Part shown: piece after piece, positions 10,638 through 28,279 of the stretch
Position numbering within the stretch: position 1 is the first letter of the stretch
Layout: the number at the start of each line of letters is the position of its first letter
The notes under the pieces: model-generated
Seen by the model: the letters and a program-made list of their open reading frames with translations, nothing else
Told to the model about the DNA's origin: nothing
The model's database searches: none
Position numbers and translations under genes: made by a program
Source of the DNA: Muricea muricata
Taxonomy: Eukaryota > Cnidaria > Anthozoa > Malacalcyonacea > Plexauridae
Direction of reading: 5' to 3'
Assembly: GCA_963855995.1 (NCBI GenBank)
Contig: OY979726.1
Span: 5,810,201-5,874,200, forward strand
Length of the DNA: 64,000 bases

Positions 10638-10800
10638 GGAAGATCGATAATTGGGGGGGGGGGCACGTATTCATATATTGGTGTTCTGCGTAATTAGTTC
10701 CTTTTCAAATCGTAATTTAGATTTTAAAATAAATTGTTTTCACAGTCTGTGAACACGAATATATGAACATGTGCCCCCCCCCCCCTAATTATGATCTTCC
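10638..10800. repeat. G-run hairpin MITE, copy 1
   Basis: The left arm GGAAGATC...ATAATT, an 11-12 G run and an ATTCATATATTG-like stretch are mirrored on the right by ATATATGAACATGTGC, a C run and GATCTTCC. Same architecture as 27787-27963. It is inserted in the TTAA element between the left inverted repeat and the 3' end of the transposase gene. Confidence 0.75.
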
Positions 10801-10914
10801 GGCGCCCCGCCCCGCTTATAGTTAGACAATTTCAATTGAGATTTCAACTTAATTATTGTAAGTCTATAAACCATCACTGTTTGTGCAGAGTATTACTCAT
10901 CAGTATGTCACTAG

Positions 10915-15172
<4,258 letters not shown>

Positions 15173-15648
15173 AATTCATTCAATTATAATTGTACTTTAA
15201 TTTTGTAATTTAACGCGTGAGATGAGAAATGTCACTTGGAAACGACTTTGATCTTAGACAAGGAACGACTTCGGTCTAGACAACGCAGGTCTAGACAAGT
15301 GGCGACTCAGTGTAAGCAGAAGAAACCTATATATAACTAACCGAGTTATTTATAGCTTGCTAATTATAGACGCTTGCTATATCAGGTAATATATAAAGAT
15401 ATATATAAATATATATAGATATACGCGTCGCAAAATCATCTACTTTAATCATATAAATGTTTTAATCAAAGTTGCCGTAGGATATAATCAATTTTTACTC
15501 AGTTAAAATCACTTCAATATTTCCAAGTTTATTTAATCTTCCGTATAGGAATAGAGTTCGACACTGGAGTTCGGTTGCTACAGTTGTTTACCCAGACATT
15601 CACGCCGGTCACAAGTCAGTCGCTCCAATATAAGCAACCTGAGAAATG

Positions 15649-16343
15649 TTTATCTTACTATTCCGATATAAATATTATTCATAAACATTTAAAAGCATTC
15701 TATTTTTTGAAAGAAAGCACAATGTATACACCAGAGAACAAATATGCTATAAATAGGGTCTGGTTGTCACTTCCGGTTTCGGCCGAATTTGGGTGAAAAT
15801 AGTAAACTTTGTGCAGCGATTAAATGTTTTTTGAATTATTTCCCCACAAATATTTTTCGATAAGAATATAGTACACCATTGGCACTTCCAAACCAATTGG
15901 AGATACAGTTTGTAAGTGGTGCCACTTTTGGATGAAACGACATCGTAATAAGCTAATTTTAACAGCACAGCCGATGATGGTAAACATCTCAAAACCCTAC
16001 ACTGATTAAGCTATGAATTAAACGCTTTTCGAACCAAATAAAATCAGTAACGTGAAGTTGAAACAGTGAATTCTGAAGATCTATAAAAATAATTCAGAGA
16101 TTCCTTCACGCGACTGTGCAATAAGACAATTTCAATGCGTCATTTACGCGTCAACCGAAGCGTAAATATCACTATTGTTCGGTGTCAGAGCAAAAACATA
16201 AATTTCTCAGGAAAATACAGAAGTGGAAAAATTCTGAGTATGATTTCATGGTATGCTTAGTAAGCCTAGCGAATGACAAAAATATGGGACATGGTTGATT
16301 TTCAATTTGAGAATCACCGGTCGGGTCTTACAGAGACAGCCTC
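15649..16343 (-). repeat. Right terminal inverted repeat of TTAA element
   Basis: Reverse complement of 9607-10291. The outer terminus CTTACAGAGACAGCCTC is followed by TTAA. Being upstream of the minus-strand start codon, it probably contains the transposase promoter; no core motif was identified. Confidence 0.85.
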
Positions 16344-16347
16344 TTAA

Positions 16348-18230
16348 ATTAATCTTTGTACTCTGATTTTTTTGCAAGTTTTCCCCGTGTCAATGGATAA
16401 AATACGCAAGGATTTTGTTTACACCAACAGTCCAGGCAGGCAAAGATACTTGTGAAGACAAATTTTGTACATGCAATGCGAGATTACTACATTTAAAAAT
16501 GTATTATACAGATACTACTGTACAGTGTAATTAAGGTTTAAAAATACAAAGTTTGTTTTGATAAATGTTTATTTATTCCACATTTATATAAAAGTGCTTA
16601 ATATATTAATAAATTATTAAAACAGCTAATATGTGTTCAATGTCAATGAACTATCAATTATTACATTCTCAACGTCTAATATAAACTCATTCCAAAACAG
16701 GCAATAGACCCTACATGCTGTCATGAAAATTATTAAATAAAAAAGCAGCCAATGATCCAATGTTTACTTTTACAGTTATCTGGATATAAAATTTTAAGTA
16801 CTATGGATAAATACATTGTTCCTTTCTTTGATAAGAAATTTTCTATTAAAAGGGAGCCCTATTTAAGTGCAAAACTCTTCCTTGGGAAGCTGGGCTGCTT
16901 TTTTCAAACCTTTGATTAAACCAGGACAGTCTGAAAGCATGTTTATATAATCTTGTGTTTACTTCTTGAGCCACACTGGCAAGGTAAAATTATATAAACA
17001 TAATACTATTGTAGCAACTGCCAGGCAAGTGTTTACACAGAAAAATTTTAAACTTATCTCACTCAGTAACAGGTTTGCCAGATTGCATGCATAAATTAGC
17101 CAAACTTTTAACAATGCTCTTTATTTTTCATTGTATTTGCCATTTGTTTTCTTTGTTTTTTTGACAGCACTAATGATGGTTTGGCTTAATTATTCAAGAA
17201 ATCTGGCAACCCTGCTCAGTAGTGTGCCTAGTAGGTCCCACTCTCCGGGGATGGAGCGTCTCTATTAATGTTAGTGGAGATTATATACTTATGTAAAATT
17301 GGTAGGGATTTCAACAATTAACAATTAGTCGCCGAAGTCAAGGTGATTACAAGCCTATATTCACTGAGCTGAAGGCGAAGTGAATATAGGCTTGTAACCA
17401 CCTCGCCTTTGGCAACTAATTCTTTTACTATAAATTTCCAGGCGGTTACAAATAATAATCAACACAACTCTATAAAAATTCACCTCAAATTTATTACTGT
17501 ATAAAAAAGACAGAAAGCAAAATGCTATAGTCACTGACCAGTGACTGTCACTTCAGAAACAGTGGATCTTGACAAATCAGAGTGCAGAAAAATCAATAGT
17601 TACCTGGAAATCTATACTAAAATTAAATAGTTTTCCACAATCAAGTGAAAAAATTAAGCATAGTTGTATGATCCTGTGTCTAATTCACTGTAACTGAAAG
17701 AATAATGCAGTCTAACAGGATTGATTGGCAATCTAGAAAAATAAAATATAAAACAGTTTAGGTTAATACTCATATTTACAGTAACTCTGCATGCTGCATC
17801 ATAATCACCATTGACCAATGCACTGTTCTAAGCCTAGAGGAATCATATAAGTTAAATAAAGTATTAAAGTCTACATGTCTTGCTCCATGGCACCGTTTGT
17901 GCATGTTGATGTTCATTTTGTTTTTGCAGGTCCTTGACCTATAAAAGTGTTTAAATACCCTTTTATACAACATTGCACTTCACAAAAACATATTGATAAT
18001 TTCATATATACGAGCTGGTGCAAAAAAACTTACATTTTAAGTTGCCAAATTCCAACTTGTCTTGAGTTTAGAGTACTCAGTACTGAATCGAATCTTCAGA
18101 TTGCCTGAGAATTCTCACTCCCGCAGAATGTCTTTTCTCATTTTCGCCGCTAAAAAGGGTATTCGTTGAATCCCTTCTGGCTAAGAACATGCAGTGTGCA
18201 TTTTATCAGTAAAATTCGTCCAGAAAATAA
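16348..18230. other. Noncoding stretch with one hairpin
   Basis: No coding frame of note. At 17318-17425 lies a stem with arms AAGCCTATATTCACT and AGTGAATATAGGCTT and a 13-16-bp loop, extended outward by imperfect pairing to AATTAGTCGCC/GGCAACTAATT. The rest is AT-rich without recognised features. Confidence 0.55.
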
Positions 18231-18359
18231 AGATCGATCGGTTATTGCGCCGTTTAATTGCCAAAATTTTGCATTTCCCTATCTTTTTCCTAATAAAAAA
18301 TGTGCATTACACTTGCCAGAGCATCGTGCATGCGCATTAAAAGTGGGGCATGATTTCCC

Positions 18360-18392
18360 GCGAGTTCCCTATCTGTATATATCTGATCTGTG
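18360..18392. repeat. Inverted repeat pair B, right copy
   Basis: Exact inverted counterpart of 9104-9136. Confidence 0.8.
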
Positions 18393-18579
18393 CCCATGCG
18401 CCCTGGATTGACACCTTAACTTGCGGGCATGATTGCTGAGCACCTATTGACCTGGTTGCCTAGCAACGGATACGAAAATAAAACGCGAAATTCGAGCTTT
18501 TTAACGGTGCATCGTGCGAGAAAATCGATCAAAAACTCGCAAAGTTTTCAAGTTTAAAATTTAAGTTTTTCAAAAAAAA

Positions 18580-18823
18580 ATGAACTATGGCGAAAGTGTT
18601 GCAAGGATGGAAATCGTAGCAGGATTAAAAAGCAAAAAAGAAGAGGTTTTTAAACGATTAACAACCAAATTTTAACATTGAATCAACGGGACTGTGCTGA
18701 CCTTTTGGGTCAAGTTTTTTCATGGACCATGTGCGAGATTTTCAACGAAAAAGACGACGATTTCTCCAAAGTTTACCAAATATACAAGTTGGAAATCACA
18801 AGAAATATGAACACCAAACAGAA
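18580..18823 (+). pseudogene. Coding-like exon remnant with donor site
   Basis: ATG 18580 opens MNYGESVARMEIVAGLKSKK and reaches a stop at 18673. A shifted frame continues as coding-like LNQRDCADLLGQVF to a donor context GAA|GTAAGC at 18823. Mixed charged and hydrophobic composition and the donor suggest a first exon with one frameshift. No family recognised, and no downstream exon found. Confidence 0.3.
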
Positions 18824-21800
18824 GTAAGCAGATAGGGTTTTTTAAGGGTATTTTTGAGTAGAAATATGCAATCAGACACCCGCAAAATTCGATTGCGTTA
18901 AAGTTGGTTGAATCTCGTTTAAAGTTATCTTTTTAGAGGAACTGTTTTTGCTAATTTGTGGCATAATTTTGACTGTTTTCGTGACCCGATTGTTGATCTT
19001 CTTGTTCAAGCTGTTTTTTAGCTAAAGTATGTTTCAAACGACATCAGGTTGAACACTGTGTGCGTATGTACCATTTTTGGCAAGAGTAGTTGGAGTAAAA
19101 TCACAATTAATGATTAAAGCTGTTCTGTGGTCAAGGCTCGCAATGATGCGCGATAACATAAGAAATACACACACGCAAGCTTTTGTGGGAGAAGGGGTTT
19201 CGGGGTGAAACACTCTTGGTCTTGGTTACAAAATATGGTCAAAAACGTCATCCCAAAGACTCATGTTACATTATACTAGATTGTTCATTAGATTGTTATA
19301 TATCAAAGGAGATAGCTATGCAACTGTACACACAGTTCCTTCCGTTAAGCGCACACGCGACAGAACGTTAAATATGCGCACACGCGCATACCAAGGAGAT
19401 AGCTATACTCTCAATACCTATCAGACCAACTTTATACACAGTTGGACAGTTCTTCAGATTCAACGGATCTATCATTACAATAAATAAGCGTGAGTCTATG
19501 GGCTTGAACGTGACAATCAGGAGCGTTTCATCCCCACAAATACACAGAATGTGTATTCCCCATAGACGAACAACCAACTCCCACAACAGCTGTAGTCATA
19601 TAGAAGACAGCTTTTGCTAGGAAATGGTAAGACGTGCTGTTTAGGCATTACCACTGGTTTTATTACAGCTGGATCATCAGGGTGGCCGGGAAAAACCTGA
19701 ATACAGGAAACCTGGATGGGGCCAGACAAATCCAGCAGCTTCCCCATAAAGCTCCTATATTACAACTTAATGATGAAACCACTGGTAATACGGAAAACAG
19801 AGCTGACCATTCTAGCCTTTTTGAAATATTTGTTCATCACTATTTAATCAGTTCAGCATGCTTGTGTTTTATGGCAAGAATAAAAATAACTTGGCATATT
19901 CAAAACATTGTTTTGCTGTGGTCTTCATTTTCGATATTTTTGGAAACTTTTATCGTTAGTTTTACAAATCGACTGCGCCTTAATCGATAAACTGAAGCTT
20001 GTACTTTGCAATTCCGAGCGGCGCGCGCAGACTTACAGCTAGCGATGCTTAACTCACTGTGCAAGCCGCTATATGCCTCACGAGTCAGTATAGTGTTTGG
20101 TTATGCAACTTTAGCAGAAACAAATTTGAAATAAATAAACTGTGTCAAAATTTAACTCTAATTTAAAATTGAAAATGTAAATATATATATATATAAGTTC
20201 GGAACGGTAATTATTGTTCTAATATTACTTGTAAACATGTGATAGTTTAGCTGTATATAGCTATTGTCATATGTTATTAAAACCATTACCATTACCATAC
20301 CAATAAGATGCCGAATGCCGCTAGAATTAATATTAATTTTGGAAGTAAACATTGAAATTTAAGTATAGTTTGAAGAAATAGATTTTCCTTTGTGAAAGCA
20401 GAAAAAAAAAATTTTTTTTTTTTCACTGGTCTTAATAATGGGATAGAATTTCTTGATATGTGTCAAATACAGATCTTGTGCTCAATATTTCTCAAGATAT
20501 CTCATCTAGGAAAGCAATCATATTTGTATCGCATGTCTAAAACGCATTAAAATATATTCAGCTGATTAGATCAGGTAAGATTACACAATAATCTCTCTTG
20601 GCAAGCCTTATTTAAGCTCGTGTTCTACCACAAATGACAAATTGTGTGCATTTTGATTAGATTTTAAACAAAATATGCAACAAAAATTTTGGAATGCCCT
20701 GAATACTTACGATACCATATACAGCTAGCGCACATCATGATAAATGAAATATCAGATGCGACACTGAACTAGGTGCCACAATCCCCTTCAGACGTTGGTG
20801 TTGTTGCAATATCTGCTGTACCGTACTCGCCAGAGCGCAGGGAAGAAACTGCGTCAACAGCTAGTATACACGTATGCTTGAAACGATGCTGGAGACACTA
20901 TACAAGCTCTTCTACAGGACTGAGACGCGACGCTCGACGTTGGGTTTGGACAAGAATCTGCCGTACGTGTTGACCGCGATCTCGTCTAGAACGGCTGTTG
21001 TAACAAACTTGTTGAGACATCGTGATTCGTGGACATGGCTTCGACAGCGGCACGGGCCGCACTGGTTGCTATAACGGCTACCGATTCTTCCACGCTACGA
21101 GAAACAATTGATCATATCTTATATGCGCCAAGTGGTCCTCGGTAAATAACGAAGATTGTGGGTTGTCACGTTAAGCAAATGTCGACGTAGAGGGCAAATT
21201 TTCGTTCCCTGCGGCATCTACCGTTGGCCTCGAAGACGAACTGGTTGCGCGCTGTTGTAGCCGAGAGACTAAAGCATTCTTTGGTCCATGGTTAGGTAGT
21301 CCTCTCTCAGTACATTGGCGTCGTAAACTCTCCGTATCACTATTGCCGCCGTTGATCGAGATCGATTATTGCGGTTAGAAATCCGTTTGGCGTTTTTACG
21401 AAAAACGATTTTTGTTGAAACTTTTAGCCGCGTACCGGCTTGAGCGAGCCCAAATGCAATATAATGAAATTCAGTGCGCGTTTCGCTTTGTATTCAGTTA
21501 AGCTTCGCTTGCGATTGGTTATTGTTTCGCGCTTGACAAAGTCACAGTTTTCATTGGCTAGAGGAGAATTATTTGTTATTCACGTGCATCACTCATTTGC
21601 ATGCTCTAAATCATGCACCTTGGAACGAGTCTGGCGTATATCTGACATGATGACAACCTAATTGTGCCGCATGCAGGATGCATGTCTGGTTTTGCCACAA
21701 CCAAGACATTATAAACCGTAATCTGATCAGAACGTTTCCTCATTAACTTCATTTTATTAATAGCTTACAGCTTAATAAAATTGGCTTTAAATTAAGTAGG

Positions 21801-23414
21801 ATATACCAAAATCATTCTTATATCTGTTTCCATAAATTTTGTTTCCAAATGATCACTCGTTTCAGAGATATTGTGATTTAAATAAGTGCATTGAATTAGT
21901 GCGCTTGCTCGCCCTTTGCGAATTCTCAAAAAGTCCGCACTCGAGTTCTACAGCTTTTAAAATGCTTTTTATATTGCTTTTTATATCCCCACAAAACCTT
22001 AAATTGATTAAGCTGGTCATAAAGTTAATGCAAAATCATTTCCTAGTAACTACCTGTTGAGTACTGAAGAAAAAATTATCGAAATAAGACCCGAACGGTT
22101 ATTCGCAAAATGCCGCTTGTCTCTGAAATTGCTTCCTTTGCGGGAAGCCATCAATTGAAATCCTGACAAAAAACATAATTTAGCAGTTCTCTTGGGCCCA
22201 TTGCTCACGTATTTATCATGGAATTGCTTCACTACAACACTTTTAATAATGTCTATTAAATACTTTGTAGTTTTCTGAACGAAAAGATTATAGTTTCGAG
22301 ATGTTTATCTTGTCAAAAGTGCACGCGCAACAAATTGGCACTAATGTTGTTCTCCTGTCAGACAAACGACCTAAGATTAAAGTCCTTATTTTATCCTTTT
22401 GTAGTTACGTGAAATACCTAAATATTAGTTTATCTACTTTATTTGAGCATACAGATAACATTTCTATTAAATTAGTCCTTGTAAAGGACGTTTTTCAAAC
22501 TCAAAAAAGCGATTGTTTTTTAGAGCCAGATTTCAAAAGAAGCCGTCTGTCTGACATTTTGTAGCAACCTACATTTGCGGGCCAAAGAATTTTGGCTAAA
22601 AAACGATGCTTTCTGAACAGAAACATGAGAAAATTGAGCTAAAACCCTTACATGGTGTATGTTTAAAATGCTTATCTCTTTATAGTACCTTTCAGTGCTT
22701 TGAGTAAAGAAATAAATAACTTTTTAGTTTTGTCGCAGCAATTTGCCTCAGAATACGTCGGCTGTCATTGTCTGTCATAAAAACACCTCCGAAAATTTAT
22801 ATTTTCTCACCTTTCCATCGTTGGCTTATTTTAAAATAAATAAATCCTAGTACTAAATGTCCTTCAAAAATATCTGAGGTGATTCAAAACTTTAAAGAGG
22901 TACAAGGACTGTGTTTTGGCTCGCACTCTTTGTAGGATTTGAACACCTAGCTACTGTTCTTATTTTATGTTGTAAACAAGATGCCCCAAAAAAGAACATT
23001 CATATTTTTTATCATTTTTGATAATTTTCCAATTCATATCCCAAAAGATAAAAATTAGTTGTAATATAGATATGTGCCAACTTAGTAAATGATTTTTTTT
23101 TGCTTTTTATATGTGGTTATGGAGATATTGCTCTTTAGGTACTGGGTGTCATGAAATACAAAGTGTCACTGCTGATATAAATAAAAGTTCTCACTAGAAA
23201 AACTAATGATTTATATAGGCATGCAAAGTCAATTAAAATAAATTTGGTCAATCATATATCACTCATGTTTGGTTGAAAAAATCAGATTTTTTATGCAACT
23301 GTTTCTGAGATATTGTCGTTTTGATAAAAGCTTTTGGACCCAATAATGAATTCGCCATATTGCTTGCCAGTAGGAAGTGGTAACATTGTGACCGCTTGCC
23401 ACTAATTGAAAAAT
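18824..23414. other. Long noncoding stretch
   Basis: AT-rich, no gene supported. The section 20773-21350 is visibly GC-richer than its surroundings and contains open frames on the plus strand (for example ASTAARAALVAITATD from 21037), but no domain or splice structure emerged. It could be a decayed transposon gene or a CpG-rich promoter-like segment. A poly-A/poly-T junction lies at 20401-20424. Confidence 0.45.
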
Positions 23415-24239
23415 AAATTCACACAATATTGTATGAACTCTGGGTTGGGGGCATGCAACACTTCTTTCTTTATTTGGCTTAAGTATTTTCAAGAACTTAC
23501 ATATAGTATTATTTACATTTTTGCGCTCATTCTAGTTGCAACATGATCAAAACAGTCCTCAACAATGTTTGTGCTAATAAATATCAAAAGGATATGGTAC
23601 TGACATTGTGGCATTGCAGGTAAGTACCACATATGCACCAAAACACCTCATAAGTTTATTTCATATAACTCCTTTGATGAGTATGTTTTTATTGAAAAAG
23701 CAAACTTTTTTATCAAAGCTTGGCAATCAACACAATTATCAAGACAATGCAATTATATTGAAGCAAACACATGTCTTTTTTTTGTTTTTTCGTGGTCAAA
23801 ACCTTTCATTTTTCAAAAAAGTGTCAAAATCGTTGACAAGATAAAAATTCTAACAAGTTTAATGAGTTACTTCAGTTACTGAGAGCTACTTCATGTATTG
23901 TAATTGTATAGTCTTGATAATTGTGTTGATTGCCAAGCTTTGGTAAAAAAGTTCGCTTTTTCAATAAAAACATATTCATTAAAGGAGTTGTATAATAAAC
24001 TTATGAGGTGTTTTGGTGCATATGTGGAAATTGTCTGCAATGCCACAATGTCAGTACCATATCCTTTTGATATGTATTAGCACAAACATTGTTGATGACT
24101 GTTTTGATCATGTTGCAACTAGAATGAGTGCAAAAATGTAAATAATATTATATGTAAGTTGTTGAAAATACTTGGGCCAAATAAAGAAAGAAGTGTTGCA
24201 TGCCCCCAACCCAGAGTTCATACAATATTGTGTGAATTT
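23415..24239. repeat. 825-bp foldback MITE
   Basis: Arms of about 340 bp (23415-23758 and 23901-24239) are inverted complements with few mismatches, separated by about 140 bp. The ends are AAATTCACACAATATTG and its complement. No coding capacity. It abuts the inner end of inverted repeat A, right copy. Target duplication unclear. Confidence 0.85.
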
Positions 24240-24253
24240 GTTTTTGTTATTAA

Positions 24254-24921
24254 AATACAATTTGTATACAATTCATTTTTGCCTTTTTGTTATAAATCAA
24301 AATTAAAAGCATATTTATGCAAAATTTCAATCTGTTTTGAGCTTAATTTAAAACTGTGCAATAGTTAAAATAGAAAAAGACCAGATTCTCACTTTCTCTT
24401 GATATTCTCTTGTATGGTCTAAAATCCTGAATCATTCATTATTTCACATTGATTCATATTGAAATTTTACTTAAACGAGAATTTATACGCTTATTCCTGC
24501 AGCACATTCCTTACCTAACACTCACCTATTATGTACCACACTCAGGCTTGATGTTTCAAGGAGCCACAGAAAATGTTTAAAATCAAACTTTAGTTACTAG
24601 CCTAAAAGTTCATTTTAGGCTCAGATAAATCACTTTTAATTAATATAATATAATATATACAGTTTTAAAAACTTCAGCTGTACCCTGGAGATGGAAACCA
24701 TACCAGCTGGTTGTCAACCCACATGGCTTCTTTCTTTCCACATACGATCCACTACAATTTAGATGTATATATTGAACTAAAATTATAAAGCAGATTGAAC
24801 CGAACTTTGCAATTCTATAAAATTCCCGCTCGTATTAAACCTATATATTACCTAAACGGCCAAAACAAACTGTCACACATGTCCAGATGTCCTGTTTGGC
24901 TGTTTCCATAGGCAGACTTGA
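24254..24921 (-). repeat. Inverted repeat pair A, right copy
   Basis: Reverse complement of 8403-9026, with two extra segments near 24750 and 24893. Confidence 0.85.
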
Positions 24922-25377
24922 CCTATTTGGCCTTTTGGCTTCTTTTTGGCCTCTTTTCACTTTGTGAACTTTAATTGTAAAAATGATTTAAATCATTTAA
25001 TTCATATTCAAAACTAATAACAATTGAATAAGGACTGTTTTTGTTTGGAGACACCCGCCTCTGCAGGCTAATTAGCGATAACGTCAGTCATTTTTTCATG
25101 TGTCCTTTTATCTATAGACTGTATATTTTTATAAGATATCAGTGACATATTTATCAACGGACAGGAAATATGTTACATTCCAAATAATTTATTGTTAGCT
25201 ATTTTATGTTTGTCTTAACTGGATTGTAACATTTTTGAATATCTGTTTGTCACCAGACATACCTTTCATAGTAGCGGCAGTGTATATTAGATTTTGTATT
25301 GTGATTGTAGCGTTAGAACTTAAAAGTACAACTAGAGCTGTAAGGAAACTGATTATTAAATTTATTGTAAAAGAACC

Positions 25378-26994
25378 ATGGCGTCAAAATGGAAGGAAAC
25401 TTACGATAGCGGGAGAAAGTACAACAAAGCCTGGGAAAGTAAATTTAGCTGGGTTTCCAAAGCATCGGACGGCAGTGAAGATGCTTTTTGTAAGCTATGC
25501 CATGCCACGATGAAACCCTAACAATCGAATTTAACTAAATATGAAAAAAGTGATACACACATGCAGCGCGTCAAACTATCCACTGCTAGTAAGCCCATCC
25601 AAGTCGTGCGTGTCCAAAAATTGCGGACGAAGTAAAAGTCGCAGAGATTGAGCTAGCAGTCACAATGGCATGTCATTCTGCAATTTTGACCATGGATCAT
25701 CTCGGGGAGGTAATCGCTCGCAATGCGCAAGGGAACAAACTCGGCGACATTAGAATGCACAGACGAAAATGCACAAAGATTTTGACAAATATTTACTAGT
25801 AAGTCCAGCATTAAAAGAAGAATTAATCACTGATGTCCAGGGGAAAAAGTTTGCGTTAATTGTCGATGAATCAACTGACGTTTCCACTGCAAAACAGCTC
25901 TGCGTTATACTACGGTATTACAGCGAAGTCGAGAAAAAGATTCTTACAGCATTTGTTGACCTGGTTCCTGTCATCCACACTTGTGCAGACGACCTTTTTC
26001 ATGCAATCAGAGATTGTTTTAGCGACATCAAACTCGATTTAGTGGACTGTGTTGGCTTACGCTAGTGACGGTGCTTCGGTGATGGCTGGGGAGCACGATT
26101 CGGTGTAGACCAGAATCGCAGCAGTTGCTCGCATTGCATCAAAATGACATGTATTTGCCATTCATTGTCCCTGTGTGTTTAGCATGCGTTTGAAAAGTTC
26201 CCCTCGAGTCTTGGATTCTTCTGGCAGAAATTCCTAAATGGTTTTCAAAGAGCACTGTAAGAAGAGAAGCATACAAGACGCTCTACGAGGTGATGAATCC
26301 CGATGGTGGCCAAAACGCTTCACCGTTTGAGAAGTATTCTACTACGAGGTGGTTGGTAACAGGAAAGATTATCTTTCGTATTCTTATCTTACAAATTGGA
26401 ATGAGCTGAAGGTCTACTTTCTTACTGCACAACCAGCAAGTACACAGGCAGCACGTTTCAAGGCACGTATTCTCTTGGACATGCTAAACGACCCGATGAT
26501 GTACCTATATTTCCACTTCGTATATTGCCGCTTCCTCATTTACGAGCAGAGAAACGGCAACGTGATCGAGAAGCGGTACAGAAAAATTGTTCATCGTGAT
26601 TGGAAGGAGGAACCAATTTTTAATGGCACCATACCTGATACAACGGTGGAATTTTGGTCTCGAATTGTTCAGTTCCAAACTTGCCCCGGGGACAAGCCGT
26701 TTAAAGAATTAGGAACGTATGCCTTGAACTGCCTGACCAATCCCATAAGCAATGCAGTGGTAGAAAGAACGTTTCCCTGACGGCAGTGAAGACTAATAAA
26801 CAACGCAATAGAATGGGATTGGAGTTGTTGAATGCGATCATTCGTATTCGCAGAAGTTGCTGAATGCGATCATTCGTATTCGCAGTAAGCTTCAATTCTC
26901 AGGTAGCTTCTGCATAAACTTTAAGGTGACTAAGCCAATGCTTGAGTTGTTTAATGCGAAAAACATGTATGATTGTGAGGAGGACAAAGATTAA
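25378..26994 (+). pseudogene. hAT-superfamily transposase, decayed
   Basis: ATG 25378 starts a BED/TTF-like zinc-finger region (DAFCKLCHATMKP), broken by a TAA at 25519, that continues with KYEKSDTHMQ. From 25769 an open segment contains KKFALIVDESTDVST and QLCVILRYY, the first catalytic Asp region of hAT transposases. A shifted frame then gives ASDGASVMAG. Later pieces include a KYSTTRWL motif (shifted), a 26349-26780 open frame ending in SNAVVERTFP, typical of the hAT C-terminal dimerisation region, and then RNRMGLELLNAIIRIR. At least four stops or frameshifts disable it. It is of the ZMYM6/FAM200/KIAA1586-like hAT type. No 8-bp-flanked termini were found. Confidence 0.8.
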
Positions 26995-27014
26995 ACTGTT
27001 TTTATAGCATGTAT

Positions 27015-27243
27015 ATTCTTGGGTTTCACGTGACGTCATAAATTTCACTGGGGGTCAACTCCAAATCGACTCACTGTCACCAGACTAAAAAAAAAATTCA
27101 CTGTATGTGTTGACCTTGTGTTTGGCAGAAAATGTGTGCAATTTCGTGAGATTTGCTTGCTCCAGTGCAGTACAATCATCAATACATTTTGGGTTGACCC
27201 CCACTCAGAATTACTGAAAAAGGTTCCAGTGAAACCCAAGAAT
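27015..27243. repeat. ~230-bp MITE
   Basis: A 15-bp terminal inverted repeat, ATTCTTGGGTTTCAC ... GTGAAACCCAAGAAT, encloses AT-rich DNA. No target duplication is certain. It lies just downstream of the hAT remnant and could be a separate insertion. Confidence 0.6.
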
Positions 27244-27786
27244 TGTAAATCATTTCGGAATGACAACGACAATCTTGACATGAGATCGGACAGAAATACT
27301 GATAAATATCCATATTTTTTAAAGTTTGTTAATCATTGTTAAATATTGTAACATCCAGTTGTTTGTTACTCCATATTTTTAATGAATAATGCCTCTATTT
27401 AGTCAACCTGATTGGTAATTACATGACCGAGAAGTCAAAAGCCCTGTGCACGAGCTTGTTATTTGATTCTTTTTGGCTTGTGTCAAAAAATTGGTAATTT
27501 GGCCTCTTTTGGTAGATTTTGACTACTATACGCATAATTAATAAGAAGTTGAACCTCTGTATCCTCTGCGCAGATAAATAGTTTTATCAAACTTAAAAAC
27601 TTGCATCTTAATCCGCTGAATTGCGATAAACTTTACATATTTTATTGACAAATTTCAAAATTACTAAAATTTACAAGATTTGATTATTAGTTTGTTAAAA
27701 TGCAATTACAGTATGCTAGCACTTCCCTTGAATTAATTTAATTTTTGCAAAGGCACATGACTATATCAGACTTAACTTTGGCCAGG

Positions 27787-27963
27787 GCCGAAACTAAAGC
27801 GTTTATTGGGGGGGGGGGTGCATATTCATATATTCGCGTTCTGCCCGTCGAATTTCTTTTGAAATCAACGGTAATGACAACTGATTTCAAAAGAAATTCG
27901 TCGGGCAGAACGTGAGTATATGAATATACACCCCCCCCCCCAATTAACGCTTTAGTTTCGGCC
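27787..27963. repeat. G-run hairpin MITE, copy 2
   Basis: Near-perfect hairpin: arms of about 83 bp beginning GGCCGAAACTAAAGCG, then an 11-bp G (or C) run, ATATTCATATA and GTTCTGCCCG, with a loop of only a few bases. Same plan as 10638-10800 and half-copied at 45990-46075. Confidence 0.85.
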
Positions 27964-28179
27964 AAAGTCTTTGGCAAGAGAATTTGCTCTTTGCAAAGTT
28001 TTCCTACTAGTTGCCCCAGAGACTTAACAAGTTTTAACCTTTAATACAATGAGCAGCAATGTGCCCTGGCACACCCAACATATTTATTAATTGACTTGTC
28101 TAATGACAGGATTTTTTCTAGTGGGTTATTAAGACATCTGATAAGCCCATTAAAGAATCCAACTTGACTTTGCGTACTT

Positions 28180-28180
<1 letters not shown>

Positions 28181-28234
<54 letters not shown>
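28181..28234. repeat. (GA)n microsatellite
   Basis: About 26 AG repeats with one AAAG interruption. It lies just upstream of the first recognisable Ulp1-like exon. Confidence 0.95.
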
Positions 28235-28235
<1 letters not shown>

Positions 28236-28279
28236 AAAATATAAAATCCCACATAGTTAGTTTTTACAATTTGTTGCAG

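Noticed and set aside
19517..19747. Minus-strand frame with GKLLDLSGPIQVSC
   Set aside because: Looks weakly coding, but no homology recognised, no exon signals, and the opposite strand is equally open.
20773..21074. GC-richer open frames
   Set aside because: Arginine-rich translations typical of GC-rich noncoding DNA; no domain. Kept only as a compositional note.
25235..25513. 92-residue ORF as an independent gene
   Set aside because: Overlaps out of frame with the hAT zinc-finger start at 25378; the coding signal is in the other frame.
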